A DNA stretch of 64,000 bases from Epiperipatus broadwayi (Eukaryota > Onychophora > Udeonychophora > Euonychophora > Peripatidae), in the NCBI GenBank assembly GCA_028023455.1, contig JAQFVV010000157.1, positions 806,001 to 870,000 of the forward strand, written 5' to 3'. A program made the position numbers and the translations under genes. Below, piece by piece: positions 13,262-26,000 of the stretch (within the stretch, counting starts at the first letter, position 1; every line of letters starts with the position of its first letter). The notes beneath the pieces are model-generated. The model made no database searches. It was not told the DNA's origin and saw only the letters and a program-made list of their open reading frames with translations.

Positions 13262-13340
13262 TTAGTACGAGGTATCATATTGAGAAGGGTAAAAAAATTG
13301 AGAATTACCGAAAAAGGCTTTTATATATATAATTTTTCTG
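13262..13340 (+). ncRNA. Hammerhead-like hairpin in the Penelope terminal repeat (degenerate)
   Basis: In sense orientation the terminal repeat reads UUGAGAA, a hairpin with stem GGUAA/UUACC, then GAAAAAGG and CUUUU. The order matches hammerhead core, stem II, GAA, short stem III. The nested small element (about 13070-13118) has the same layout with GGCAAA/UUUGCC, a compensatory U-A to C-G change. The core departs from CUGANGA at two positions including the essential G, so activity is doubtful. Penelope-like elements are known to carry type I hammerheads in their terminal repeats. Confidence 0.35.
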
Positions 13341-14243
13341 TGATGTATTTACAAGTTGTTATTATTATATAATAAAGATTTATATTATATTTCATTGATT
13401 ATAAGATAAACAACATAAAGGAGTATTATTTCTTAGAATTAAATTATTTTTAAAATGAATTGGGATATTATATATGTGTGTGCATAACTTGATTTAAATA
13501 ACTCTGCTAGTGTTTGTAGATACCTTCTATTAAATAATTTTTTTAATCTGCTGGAATCATCATTGCTAAAAGTGTTAAGAAATTTACCAACAAAACTACA
13601 TTTTGCAGAACGTCATGATCAAGTCATCATTGTGCAAATGGCTCTGAACCGAATTTGGAACAAGGTAATTTTTCCCATTCTCTTTTAAACTTGCTTACTA
13701 TGTACTGTATTAATCTGTGTTATGAGTTATTATATCTATTACTTAAATAATGCACAGCATATGTGCAAATAGTGTTTGATTTTTTAAATATTCATAAGAT
13801 TTAGTACATTTTATAAAAGTTAGTCCGTTGTTGCCATATTTAATCACTTACTATGTATTAATCTGTGTTATGAGTTCTTATTAGATCTGTTACTTAAATA
13901 ATTTTTCAATATCGATAAGATTTATTACGTTTTAGAAATGTCACTAAATGGGGGAAGGGGATAGTCATTTTGAAAGTACAATCTGTGATTTAATCTATAT
14001 AATGGTGAAAAACAATTTCTTAAAAAAAAATGCAACAAGGTAATTTTTCCATCTTCTCTTTTAAACTTACTATAATTCTATTTAATTACTTACTACGTAT
14101 TAATCTCTGTTATGAATTCTTATTAGATCTGTTACTTAAATAATCTTAAAATATTGATACCATTTATTACATTTTGATTAGTGGGGAGGGGTCGGTAATG
14201 ATTGCTTTTTGATTATTTAAATATTATTGCTCCATTTACATAT

Positions 14244-14351
14244 GCAGTAATTTGAAAGCCAGAGAACAATTAATTGCTTTTCAATATGAATTTAGATGCA
14301 GTAATTTGAAATCCAGAGAACAATTAATTGCTTTTCAATATGAATTTAGAT
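14244..14351. repeat. 54-bp tandem duplication, right arm
   Basis: Units start at 14244 and 14298; inverse counterpart of 4018-4125. Confidence 0.85.
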
Positions 14352-14429
14352 GCATATTTATGTTGAAGGTAAATAATTTGATCTTTTCGTATTTTCCCGC
14401 TCTTTTTGGCTGCCATGCTTCTTTGTGAA

Positions 14430-14935
14430 TTTTCATATTGTAGGCGGAGGTATATCTCTTGATCGAATTTTCATGGTTTTTTGTTTTTATTATTTGAATT
14501 TTTTAGCATTTTCTTGTATTTTTTTATAATTTGTAGTTTTCAATGTATTCGCTGTACATATATTGTCTGAGGCATTTTTATTTGTCGATTTTCAGCCACT
14601 TTCATAGCTTGTAAGGAGGGGGGGGGTATATCTCGTAACCGAATTTTCATTGTTTTTTGGTTTTATTATTTGAATTTTTTAGCATTTTCTTGTATTTTTT
14701 TATAATTTGTAGTTTTCGATGTATTCGCTGTACATATATTGTCTGAGGCATTTTTATTTGTTGATTTTCATCCACTTTCATAGCTTGTAGGGGGGGGGAG
14801 TATATCTTATAATTGAATTTTTATGGTTTTATTATTTGAATTTTTTAGCATTTTCTTGTGTTTTTTTTTCAATTTGTAGTATTCGATGTATTTTCTGGAC
14901 ATATTTTGCCTTAGGCATTTTTTTTTCTATTTTCA
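14430..14935. repeat. 173-bp-class tandem repeat, right arm
   Basis: Inverse counterpart of 3439-3945: repeated units with a G-run, GAATTTTCATGG, TTTTTAGCATTTTC and GGCATTTTTATTTG. The G-runs are shorter and unit lengths more variable than in the left arm. Confidence 0.8.
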
Positions 14936-15045
14936 GGCGTTTTCGTAAAAAAATTTATCACTTGCCATTTTCAGTCCGGTTGTTAATGATGTCGCCGCGC
15001 CCTCTGACGGCGGCAGTACGGTCTGCAAACTACAACCCGTTATTC

Positions 15046-18000
15046 TTCCCCCTTTTTTTTTTTTTTTGAGGTTTAATTCATTATTTTAATCAACAAATAA
15101 TAATGCCTTTAGATAATTTCTAATTCAATTGAGATTATCTAAAATAAGTAATATTGTTATTTAACTTATTGAATTATCTGTGCATTATTCTCTCAGTAAT
15201 TTCACCTACAATACATACATATATATATATATCAATTCTCCAGTGATCCTGAGCGTTCATTGCTGTGATGTTCTGATAGAGTAAAATATTTATGTGTGGT
15301 TTTTCTTTGAAGAAAGTGGCACCCTGAATGCAGGTTAATGAAATTCAAAATCTGCATATTGAAATAAATGCATATAAATAAGAGATAAAATAAGCAGATG
15401 GGATTTACTGTATGATGACCAGGAAATGTTATTAGGATACTTTATATAAATATTTATATAAAGAACAGAAAGTTTGATTATCATCATCGAGATCAATTTT
15501 TAATTAGAAGTTATTAATTGAAATTCAAATGTCAATTAATCTTTGGGTAATATGTATTGTTTTAGTCTAATTCATATACACAAGAAGCATTATCTGTATA
15601 TTGATGTATGGAGAGTTTTGCCTGTTTATATATAGATATATAAGTCATCAATATAAATACCATTATCGTCGGCATTGCTAGAAAGGGTTCTTAGTACAAT
15701 ATATAATTACAGTTTGAATTAATTGTTTTAGCTGCATGGTTAAGAAATTAATAGATACCATCAAGGACATTTAAGACATTGAATAGTAAAATTTGACATT
15801 GCTGTATGTTTAGGTGTATATGTGTAATTTAATTCTACCAGTTTAAAAAATTAAAAGAAAATTTATCATAAAGTCAATGACCTTACCACACATTTTATAT
15901 AATAAAAGTACTTTGTAAAATTATAATTAGTAGAGTGATGATCAATATAATGTAAGAAATGATAGAGAATTTAATTAATTTAATTAAGTTTTATTGCATG
16001 CAAATGAATTTGAATTGTAAAAATGTACCATATTTTGTGATTATTTACATTTGCCTTCTTGAATAGATTTAAAGAAATAATTTACGCTTTTCTTATAGTA
16101 AATTTAATGGCAAATCTGAATTCATTATTAAAATTGAAAAAGAAGAAATTTCAAAATTTGGTCATAGTTTCTTTTAATTTTCTCTTTCTTTCTAGCCAAT
16201 AATAAAAAACTATTTTTAATCATTTATAAAATAATAAAATAAATGTAGGAAATTTTTATGTAAAAAATATATTTTGTTAAATTACATTAAATCTGGTAAT
16301 TAGATTTGGCTAAAAATGTTAAAAACATCCTGATATAAATTAATATGGTCTTAATTTTGAGTTAAGTGTTAAAAACATGTTATGAGGACATGGGATATAG
16401 ATTGGTCTGAAAAACAATAATAGTCTATTGCTGAATTGAGAAGAAAGCAATGCAGATTGAATTAGTAAAGGAAAGTCACTGGTTAAAATATTTCCCCTCA
16501 AAATAGTTTCGGATAGCTTTATTTTTGCTATCTGTTTAAGCAAATATTTTTCAATACTCCATCTACCTCAGCTAGTATGACTACATTAGTTAGCAAAAGA
16601 TTATTTAACATGGTTGACTAGAAATCTAGATACAGCAGTCAAAAGACCTGAAACAATGCAATTACTTCTGGACAAATGTTGAAGGTGCACATAATGCAAT
16701 GTGGTGTGCTTTAAAGAAGGAAAGCATGCCATAAGAAATAAATGGATTCTACCATAAGATCTAGTGTATATTTATCTCTAGTGAGTCATCTATATTGACT
16801 ACCATCTCTGATATCCGAAAAGGATAATCTTAGTCAGAACTGGATTGACAAAGACTATTATTAAAGATATGCACATGCATAGTTGCTTACACTCTCTACA
16901 AAAACTATGGTTTAAATTATTTTATTATCTGATAAGACTTTTTTATATTTAACTACAAGGCCTTAAATATAATGTTTATGTTTATTCAATTCAATATTTT
17001 GTATTTTTGTTTAACTTTCTTTATATTGTGGTAGTTGCAAATGTATACACAAGGATTTTGTATTTTATTTATTTACTGTAAATTTGTTATTTTTTAAATT
17101 AATCAGTTTAGTTTGTTTCTGCTGTTGAACTCATTCCGAACATAAGCCTCTTTTTAAACTATTAACTCTGAGAAGCCATACAATCCACTAGGATGTATAT
17201 GTAGGGATAGCAAAATTATATTACAGTGATGATGATTAGTTAGTGCCTAAAGATTAATTTTAAATTGAATCTAAATAAAGAAATTAAAATATTTTTGGAA
17301 TCATTATACTTAACTTAGTCTTCACTGCTAAAATTATTTTGATCATCATCAGAATGGGTTATTAAATGGTTACAATATTAAATATATTTGATTTGTTAAC
17401 CATTTTTTATTTGAATTTATATTTATCGTATTTTTCAAACCGTTACAATATATTTATTTGAATTGAGATTTACTTATTATTTTTTGCTGCAAAATTTTGA
17501 ATAGTTTTAGATTATTTTTTTGCAGGTAAACTCTTTTTATATTTTAAATTATCTTTTCATTTCTAATATATTTTTGTCCTTTTTTCATATTTTTGAATGT
17601 AGAGTTATTTTATATTTTTTAGTAAATTTAATAAAATGTTATGAATACTTTTTATATTATGATATATATATATATATGTTACTTTAAATTAGGATTAACA
17701 TTATATGCATCTATTATATTTGATATTTTTATACATTTTTTTCAGATTTATTATATTTTATAACATGCTTTTCCTTTTTTTAAAAAAATTATATATTTCA
17801 TTTTATAAGTATTATTGTAAAAAAAAAAAAAAGTGATTACCATTATTATTTTCAATTTTACACAAATAATTTTAATATATATATATATATAATTATTATG
17901 ACATTTAGTTTCTTATTTTAATTATATTGTTATTATTTTCCCCATCCATGTAAAATACTATAACCATTGTAATAGAACTTTATTTGTGGAAGTTGAAAAA

Positions 18001-20660
18001 GCATATTAAATGCTCAGAAAATTGAATTTTGAAATTTTATATATTGATTTCAAATAATTGATATTCTATATTCCTTATATGTGAAGGAATTTAATAGTTA
18101 TTTCTCAGACCTTATGCCTGTATACTTGGATAATTTAAATATTCACTCTGGGAATCAAGAATAGGAAACATGTTATGGTAAATGTTTATAGGAAATTAGC
18201 ACTTATTAGTTAAAAATTAACTGTGATAGATTATATAATAGACATTTTTATTGAACTGTATGAATCTATAGATTTAAAATTATTGGTTGAAATTGACAAA
18301 ATCATTTTGTTTATATTATCTGCCAAAAGTTTGGATAAGGAGACTATATTTTATTATTAAGAAAGTCAGGTATTTCTTTACAAGCTTCTAATAAATTAAT
18401 TATTGAAACTAATGAAATGATTTTAAGTAATACTAATAACAAAAGTGATTGTAATTTTTCTAAGTCAAAAATTCGAATTAATGACATTGATGCTTCCCTT
18501 AGATAAGTATTAAATCACCAATGCTGTAAATACCCTTGTGCAAACATTGTTTCTGCTGCAGTGGAGAAATAGAAATTACTGGTGTCTTTGGATAATGTTA
18601 GTTCACAATCCAACATGTATTATAAAAACTTACTTTAGCACTTTATACTGATTTTTTCCCTTTCTTTTTATACATTTAATACATGTAATTTGTTTATTAT
18701 TTTCAATTGTGAGCTGATAATTTAATTGTTTAATATTTGTTTTTTGTTTTTTTAACTAAATATAATTTAAGCCTTGGGGTAAACTATTGAACAATTTAAA
18801 CTGCTAGCTTATATTTGAAAATAATACACATATAGCATGTATTAAGTGCATGTGGAAAATGATACTTATTGTTGTTAGACTCATTAAGTATTTTGAAAAA
18901 CAGTGAGAATCTTTAATTTGTGATTTTTGAGAATAATAAGAAAGCATTGTTGTTTATAGATAATGCACTTTTCAGATGGTAAAGCTATAACTCCTCCTTA
19001 CCTGCTATAATGAACTCTAATTAAAGAATTCATTAATCTAATTTTTAAAAAAAGATTATAAGTTTGTAACTAATGATAATAATAATATTAAGCAGTCAAT
19101 GCTATCTCAGATAGTGTAGTCTCAGTAATTGCAGCTGATATATGTTCTTACCCTATTATTATGAACTTTATCAAAATGGATCCTACCCTGTTATTATGAA
19201 CTTTATCAAAATGGATCATATAAAACTGGCTAAAACTTAATGAATCCAATCTTTTAAAAAAAAAAAAAGCTACATTAATGATATAATTAAGCTAATTAAA
19301 TCATTGGGTATTTCAAAATCTGTGAATAGTTCAGAAAGTCTTAAGGAAAAATAAGAAATGAAAAGTGATATTGAGTCAATTATATTTAAAAACCTTTCTT
19401 TAAACATTCTGAAAAGAATTATAAACAAAACTGTAATAGAAAATGAATATCTTATCTGAAGGATCAGTCATAGAAGTATTAACATAAAATTGGTATGAAA
19501 GATTCATATTATTACTTGAGGTGAAAGAAATTATTAAATATGCATACAAAATCTTTAATTAAGAGTTTACATTGGCTAATCACAGAAAAAAAAATGATAA
19601 GTCACATAAAATATCGAAAAGAAATACTCTTGTATGCTTTCTAGATGATGCTAAGATAATGTCTGAACAAAAAATATAAACATTTTTTTTTTTTTTAACA
19701 AGGTAGGACTCTGGGGTTATCTCAAATGAAATAACTATCCATTTGACTAATAAACTGAAGGCAAACTATAGTATATCATAAATTTGCATCATATAAATTT
19801 TATTCTTTAATTTTTTATTTCTGTGAATAAAAATGATATTGTGTCCCCTACAGATTCAGGAATGAATCTTTACCCATCCTAAGTATGACTAAGTAAAAAT
19901 ATAGTGATCAGAAACATTGATTACATTTTGTACATAATGTGGTTTAACACCCAATTTGCTAATAAGCATTTTATGGATAATGGATATACATTATATAGGC
20001 ATGATCATGGAAATGTTGATTAGATAATGGAATGCAATTATTGATTAAGAACTATATTTTAAACAGACAAATAAACATAGATTTAGAGTTTATTACTTCA
20101 GTATGGATTAGTTTTATTTAAATAATGATAGTAAGCTACATGTACATATATATGTATAAATGATTTTAATCAAATTCTCTTATGGCTGAAAAAAAATATT
20201 AAGTACAATAATAAAATTATGCTTTGTGGGATTTTTAATACATGCCCTGTTATCTAATAAAGTTTTGGAATTAAGTAATTAAGAAATTACTATAGGACAA
20301 AGTTTTATAAATATTAATAGGTTTCCTAAATTTAATGATATGAAAAACCACGTGGATTTAGTTTTGGCTAATTTGATTTATTAAATGTAAAAACAGTCTA
20401 CAATATTGCTTAAGTGTTTCTCTACCATCCTGTTTTAGAGTTTTTAATCTATATTATTCCACTGCAACAGAAAATAGAAATAGTAATAAAAGCAAGAAAT
20501 TTTTAAAATATCAGAATATCAGCTATTATAACATTTATAATGATAACCAGCATACAAACTGGGAAATATATATGTAATGCTTCTAATATAATTAAAGCAG
20601 CTAATGAACTTAAAGAAATATCATATAACTGTGAAAATATTAAATATAATATTTATATAT
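15046..20660. other. AT-rich gene-free stretch
   Basis: No supported gene or RNA. Microsatellite TA runs at about 17661-17680 and 17877-17892. Between about 18350 and 20300 the + strand has slightly more even composition, with isolated retroelement-like phrases, but no frame can be followed far enough for a call. Confidence 0.5.
19149..19218. repeat. 35-bp tandem duplication
   Basis: Two units starting at 19149 and 19184 with one substitution (TACCCTATTATTATGAAC / TACCCTGTTATTATGAAC). A recent local duplication. Confidence 0.85.
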
Positions 20661-20667
20661 ATTCAAG

Positions 20668-20990
20668 ACTTCGTCCAAAAAGCCTTCATTAATTCAACAC
20701 AATTATATTATTTAACTCAAAACTTTTTTTCTAATAGTTATATGCTTCAACACAAATAATTATTTTTTTTAATTATTTAATATCAAATCTCAATATTTTT
20801 TTCCATAATATAATTTTTTTTTTATTCATATACATCTCATAGTAATATATTTCATGTTTGATGTCTGCCACAAAATTAATGCCCACTGAAAATCGAGCAT
20901 ATTTTCACATATGTATATAAAATAAACAATTGGTCATTAAATATTTTTAGTGCAACCATTTTAATTTGCTTATGATATATACATAATTCA
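20668..20990. repeat. Dispersed repeat family 3, copy 1
   Basis: About 320 bp similar along its length to 31525-31905: shared phrases include TTATTTAACTCAAAA, TTATTTAATATCAAATC, TTCATA(T/C)ACATCTCATA and AATGCCCACT. No coding capacity and no end structure visible; the family is unidentified. Confidence 0.7.
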
Positions 20991-21560
20991 TGATCATCAC
21001 TATTGATCTACTGCTGGATGAAAGTCTCTTCACATTCAATCCATCTTTTTTAATTTTTAGCCTCTCTTCATGACCCAAGCACACTTCTTTATTTCATCCA
21101 TCCTTTTTCCATATGGTTTTTTTCTAGATCTTTTACAATCTCTTGGAATCCATACTATCCATCTATTATCTCTTTTCACAATATGTCCACCCCAACTTCA
21201 CTTCAGACTCTTAATTCTTTCAATGATGTCAGTAACGCCCCTCTTTGTTCTCTTACTCATGTATTTTATTGAATGGTCTGAAGTCTGTGTATTAATCTTC
21301 AGTTAAGTGTCCAAGACTCAGATTTGTAAGTAAAAATTGGTAACCCATGTTTATTAAAAACCTTCCTTTTTATACACAGGCATATTTCCTTTTAATATTA
21401 AATTATTTCTACCAAAAACTACACCAAAGTTTAATTCTATGATTAATTTCATCCATTATGTTTTCATCTCTAGTAATAATTTGACAAAGATATTTATAGT
21501 TAAATTCTAACTCATCATTATAAATCTTTATTTTCTTCATTTGACAAAATCCATGTGTTT
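20990..21560 (-). pseudogene. RTE-type retroelement 3' fragment, copy 2
   Basis: Minus-strand translation in shifting frames gives SESWTLN, VREQRGVTDIIERIKSLK, SWGGHIVKRDNRW and further upstream YKYLCQIITRD and DEINHRIKL, each matching the C-terminal region of the element at 56690-58830. It begins at the same 3' point (a GGATGAA phrase near 21015, as at 56725). Several stops and frameshifts; only the RT C-terminus survives. Confidence 0.75.
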
Positions 21561-22025
21561 CATTAAGTTTTTCTTGGGCTCTTGCACTCAGCTAATCTTG
21601 GATGGACTGTAATCATTAGTTCTTAGAAAACTGATTTCTTTATGATTGCATCTAAATCTGTTCTGTTTGTATAATCCGGAGCACACTAGTGCTTATTTAT
21701 AAAGTCTGATCCTATCACTACTTCATAAACCAATCCAGGCATCAATCTAACTTTTCAATTTGTGAGAATATGTGTTTGCTTTATAGGCAAAATCACAATT
21801 TGGATGCTGTTTTTTATGTGGTATTAGAGATAACAATGGCTTTCACTATCTATTGAAGCAATCAATGTATAATCATATCAAGTTTCATGCTTCATCTTAC
21901 ATACTAACCTCCTGTGGGGCCTGCAATTCAGACCTCATCATAGATATATGTTATTTCACCCACAACTGTATTATAATATTTAAAGAAAAGCTATAAAATA
22001 TTTAGTAAAAACAAAACAGTAGTGT

Positions 22026-22053
22026 GTGTGGCGCATATATATATATATATATG
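22026..22053. repeat. AT microsatellite
   Basis: A short GTGTGTGG/CGC lead followed by (AT)n. Confidence 0.8.
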
Positions 22054-22436
22054 AATGGAGCAATGATTTATTAATATTTATTGCTGAAAATTATATATAT
22101 CTATTTTAATGAAAATGTTGGAATTTTAAAAACAAAAAGAAAAATGGGGAATGTTAGAAATACTTTTGAATCATTAATAAGCTGAAATGATCTTTATCTA
22201 TATTCAGATTATTTTCACTAAGTAAAATTATAAATCTTAATTAAAATCATGCGGTAAACCTTTTATTAGTTCATTTGCAAATTTTTACAAATATCTAAAT
22301 GGTATTTCTCTAAATGGTATTTCGAGCCTTATCTGTTTTAAAATTTTTCTAATTAAATATTTTACTAATTTTGAATTAAGATTACAGTGATAGCTGTGGG
22401 CAAGTGAAATCACATTCTTGGGGGGATTAAAAAATG

Positions 22437-22470
22437 TATAAAAGAGCCCATAGAACAAAAGAAGTCAGTT
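22437..22470 (+). promoter_or_regulatory. Candidate RNA polymerase II core promoter (TATA + initiator)
   Basis: TATAAAAG at 22437-22444 is followed by TCAGTT at 22465-22470. The A of the initiator (22467) lies 30 bp from the first T of the TATA box, the canonical spacing. The downstream ~600 bp are noticeably richer in G and C than the surroundings. Inference only: such strings occur by chance in AT-rich DNA, but correct spacing with an initiator is uncommon. Confidence 0.45.
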
Positions 22471-22844
22471 AGTTAATAAATTCTTTCAGCACATTTGAGT
22501 CAGTAGGTAAATTTTCAGAGAAAGTGATTCAAAAGATCATCAAATTTTAAGAAGTTAACACCAGTTCGGTGCTATGAACTTTGAGTAGAGGGAATCAAGC
22601 ACCTTTCTCCTTTTCTCAGAGACTATTTGCTGGCTTCTGCCATGTTCCATCCATCTGTCCGTCTGCACAAGATAACCATCTGAAGTGCTGACCCTGCCTG
22701 CTGTCTTGGTATGTTGTGCTTTCCTGAGGTAACCTCACTTAATGAAGAGCTGCTTAATGATTCTTAATTGAAACATCATTGCGCAGAAGTCAAACCATTT
22801 TCAGGATTTAGAATATAATATATTAAGTTTTTCGCACAGGTATA

Positions 22845-23078
22845 ATGCTGCTGGCATATCTTTCCTTTTTGTTATGGTACTTATATATATATTTTCTTTA
22901 TTGCTTTGTCACTGGGGACTTCGGAAGTCCTAAAGCTCCTGTCCTACTTTCTCAAAATCATTCGTTATCAGGAGTGTATGCTATTCCCTGTGGAACACAA
23001 GGTTTATGGGCATTCAAACCCAACATCTCCATTCGATACCATTCCACCAAAGTGCACAGATGTACCAACCCTCATTAA
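22845..23078 (+). CDS. Possible small secreted protein (77 aa), unrecognised
   Basis: The frame opens at ATG 22845 (upstream in-frame stop at 22824) and ends at TAA 23076-23078. The first ~24 residues are strongly hydrophobic (LLAYLSFLLWYLYIYFLYCF) and could be a signal peptide, followed by ~50 polar residues with two Cys. It lies ~380 bp downstream of the TATA/initiator pair, and AATAAA-type signals occur in the AT-rich sequence beyond. A second frame (22906-23094) is open over the same DNA. Not a family I recognise. It may instead be untranslated exon sequence, or the island may be spliced (a CACAG|GT acceptor-like site lies just before the ATG). Confidence 0.25.
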   Translation: MLLAYLSFLLWYLYIYFLYCFVTGDFGSPKAPVLLSQNHSLSGVYAIPCGTQGLWAFKPNISIRYHSTKVHRCTNPH

Positions 23079-23094
23079 TTCTCAAATGTGTTAA

Positions 23095-26000
23095 AATGAT
23101 GAAGTATTCAAATTACCATAAGATCCTTTATTTCTTTAATGATATGTTAGTATTGTTATCATTTTATTTAATTGATTTATGCCTGTTTAACCTTTCGCTA
23201 GTCGCAATGAGATGTTGGAAATACTGACTCATTCATGAAATACACCAACATGCTATTTAGTCAGTATGCTGATTTTAAAACTGCCTTCTTTTAAAACACT
23301 AATCGATTCCCATAGATGTAAATCAATACATATTCTCTGTAAAACCTTAATGATTATATATCTTACTTCTCCCTGACAATGTAACGCATTGTTTGTTTTT
23401 TGTATATGTATTCTAAAGACATTATTTCTAAACAATGCCTGTCAAACATATGTAATGATTTATAAGATTGTAAATAAATGATTGGGATCATATAATTATA
23501 TTTATTTATCAAAATGATTAATGCTAAATTATCAAGCATCTTTCTGTAATCCGAATCTGTTCCGATCTTGTACTGTGTTTTATGCATTCACAACATTGTA
23601 TTTGTAAATTAGCATGTTGAGCTCTGCACAAGTTACAACTCATTCAGTAAAAATCATGTCTATTGAATAATTAACGTAAAGGGGATTATATAAAACAATT
23701 CCTGAAATTTTGTAAATAGTAAACATTATACCAAGCATGAAATTTCTTTGTGTAATATATATATGTGTTCTAATATTTTATTAAATTTATATAATATATA
23801 AATCCTGGTTTCTGAATTATTATTTTCTTTTAATTAATAAAATAACTGTAATAAATGTAATTTCTGGGCTACTCTTATTTCGATCATCATCATCAGTCTG
23901 ATCTTATGCTCTATTGCTGTGTTTCCGGACCTAGATTAAAATAATTGTACTGTATTATCGGAATTGTTGTTCATAGTGTCAGATCTCCATCATGATTGGA
24001 TTCCGGGTATTTTTGCTTGGATTTTGAGTCTTGTTGTGTGAGCATACTGTTTTAACTGGTACACTATTAAGGTATTAATTTTAAAACCTTCTAACTTAAC
24101 ATTACTGGGCCCTGCACATTTATGGGAGATACTTTCCACTCATTGTTAAAGACTGTTTTCAGTATTTTTTATTAAATTATTCTTGGTGTTATTTTTATCC
24201 TTATTAGAATCCTACTATAAGGAATTATCTGACTTCTGAAACTCTTGCAACTGCATTTCTTTTTTTACAGATCTAATTTAGAGACCCCTGTGGCTTTCTT
24301 CAGTGAAATGTGGTAGATGTTGTTCTTCATTGAGAAATTTCTCTAAAACAAGGATAGCTTTTATTTACCCCCATATTCTGATTATTTCTTTCATTTTATA
24401 CAAGTGATCTTGGTCTTTGATTAATTTTTAAATTTTCCTTAGACCAAGAATAATTATTTTGGCATTGTATTGTGAATATTTTTTTACAGGCTTTTGCAGT
24501 ATATTACATATGGCATAATTATTAAGATCTACTATATCTTTATTAATCTATTAGATACAATAATTATTTGCTGTATATGCTAAGATAGAGTATGTTGGCT
24601 AAGCATTTATAACTCAGATATGACATACAGTTAATGCTCTAAACCTTGCTATTTTGCTATGAAAGAATTGAGTATATTGCCCTGAATAACATCTCAGAAT
24701 AGCCTTACAATATTTCTGTAAAGTTTGAGGAAGTTCAGGCAAACATTCCTATTATTCTTAAGCAATTTTATAAAGATGGTTGCTTGTTATAATCACCTGC
24801 TTATTTTCATTTAATGATTTCAGACAGTTCAAATATCCTATTGGACTTTCATTTGTCTTATCCCTGAAGGTTTTCATCTAGATTATTTGTCAGCATATTT
24901 AGCTTCAAACAAATTCATCTTTCTTATTACTTTTTCAATGCTTATTTTATTAAAGTAAAATTAAGACAAATTTCAATTGCCCAGCACTTTTCTTTAGCAC
25001 TTCTCTTATTGTAAAAGCATTGAAAAAGTAAAAAGAAAGATGGATTTGTTTGATTTTTTATAATTTTCTCAATGCATATTTACCTTCTATATTTTTGCCT
25101 CATTTGTAGCTCTGCATCTAATTTCTCATTACAGTGATAATCTTTCACTTCTTAGATGATATCTCCATCTTTTTCTTCCCATTCTCTCTCTGATATCTAC
25201 CCTTTTGGTGGTACAATGTAGGGTTTTCTTTCACCTTTTTCTGTCTATATATCCTGTATGGCTTTTTTCAAAATTTCAGCCATATGTGCTTATCTGTGTG
25301 TCCATTTTTAATAAATGTGATTGTATTATAATAAAAATGTCATTTTTCAATTCAAGGCTGCCTTTATTTCTTGGTCAAACATTGTCATTCACTGATCTCC
25401 CCTATCTTTAATTTCTATTCCCAACCTTTTTATTTTCTTTCTCATTTGTTTTGATTATTGTTTAGTTTTTTTCAAGCTTCTGCTGCAATATCTGTTTATG
25501 TCCTTTGTTAGTTTGCATATATTTTTGCACTATTTGTTTCACTTAGACCTTTACTTCATGCTTAATTTTTGTTTTTAGTATTTATTATACTTCTGTTTCC
25601 ATTTTATGTTTTACCTGTAATAATTCAGCTTTCACCTGTGTATGTTATCACTTAAGTGATGCTGCATTACTTGTAACTGTTATTGTCCCTATTGTTGGTC
25701 TCACAATATTTTGCTATCTTTACAGTATTTTATTATCCTCCAAATGTAGTAATTGTTATTGCCCTTGTTGTATGTGTTAAATATCATATGTAAAAATCTT
25801 TCTATCTCTTGCATCCACTGGTTTGGGTGTCATACTTTCCATCTCGTAGGCAGTAATTCTAATCTCTGTAAGTTATCTTAATCAGTTTTTAATGCTTTTT
25901 GATCTTTGTTTGTCTTTGTATATTTTTACCTCTTCCTCTTAGAGTTCTAATTGAAATTCATTTGCATGTTCTTTAATTGTAATACTCTATCTCTTTATAG

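Larger units (their letters stand above)
8746..13442. mobile_element. Inverted pair of Penelope-like elements (one insertion)
   Basis: It interrupts the palindrome at its second site. ATTATTTTTAAA is present at 8734-8745 and 13443-13454 (12-bp target-site duplication). The termini are inverse copies (about 8750-8890 versus 13265-13398). Inside, a minus-strand copy (about 11105 to 8964) and a plus-strand copy (about 11098 to 12503) meet back to back and share a ~140-bp inverted overlap (about 10205-10345 versus 11098-11240). Inverted, 5'-truncated partner copies and terminal pseudo-LTR-like repeats are known features of Penelope-like elements. A smaller relative sits inside the right end at 12589-13252. 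Confidence 0.8.
3334..15038. mobile_element. Giant fold-back (long-TIR) element split by two retroelements
   Basis: The left arm (about 3334-5565) is repeated in inverse orientation by 5622-5816, then 8304-8745, then 13455-15038. Removing the two insertions leaves two arms of about 2.2 kb around a ~56-bp centre. The outer ends read (A/GG)GTTGTAGTTTGCAGAC in both arms. GTTATTC stands at both outer flanks (3327-3333, 15039-15045), a probable 7-bp target-site duplication. The arms are near identical: in the ~110 bp around 4430-4545 versus 13830-13945 only a couple of mismatches are seen. No transposase is encoded, so it is a non-autonomous DNA-transposon-like or fold-back element. The superfamily is not identifiable from the ends. 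Confidence 0.8.

Noticed and set aside
3334-15038. CRISPR array or bacterial origin for the spaced repeats
   Set aside because: Units are contiguous 173-bp and 54-bp tandem repeats without spacers, and the context is eukaryotic retroelements.
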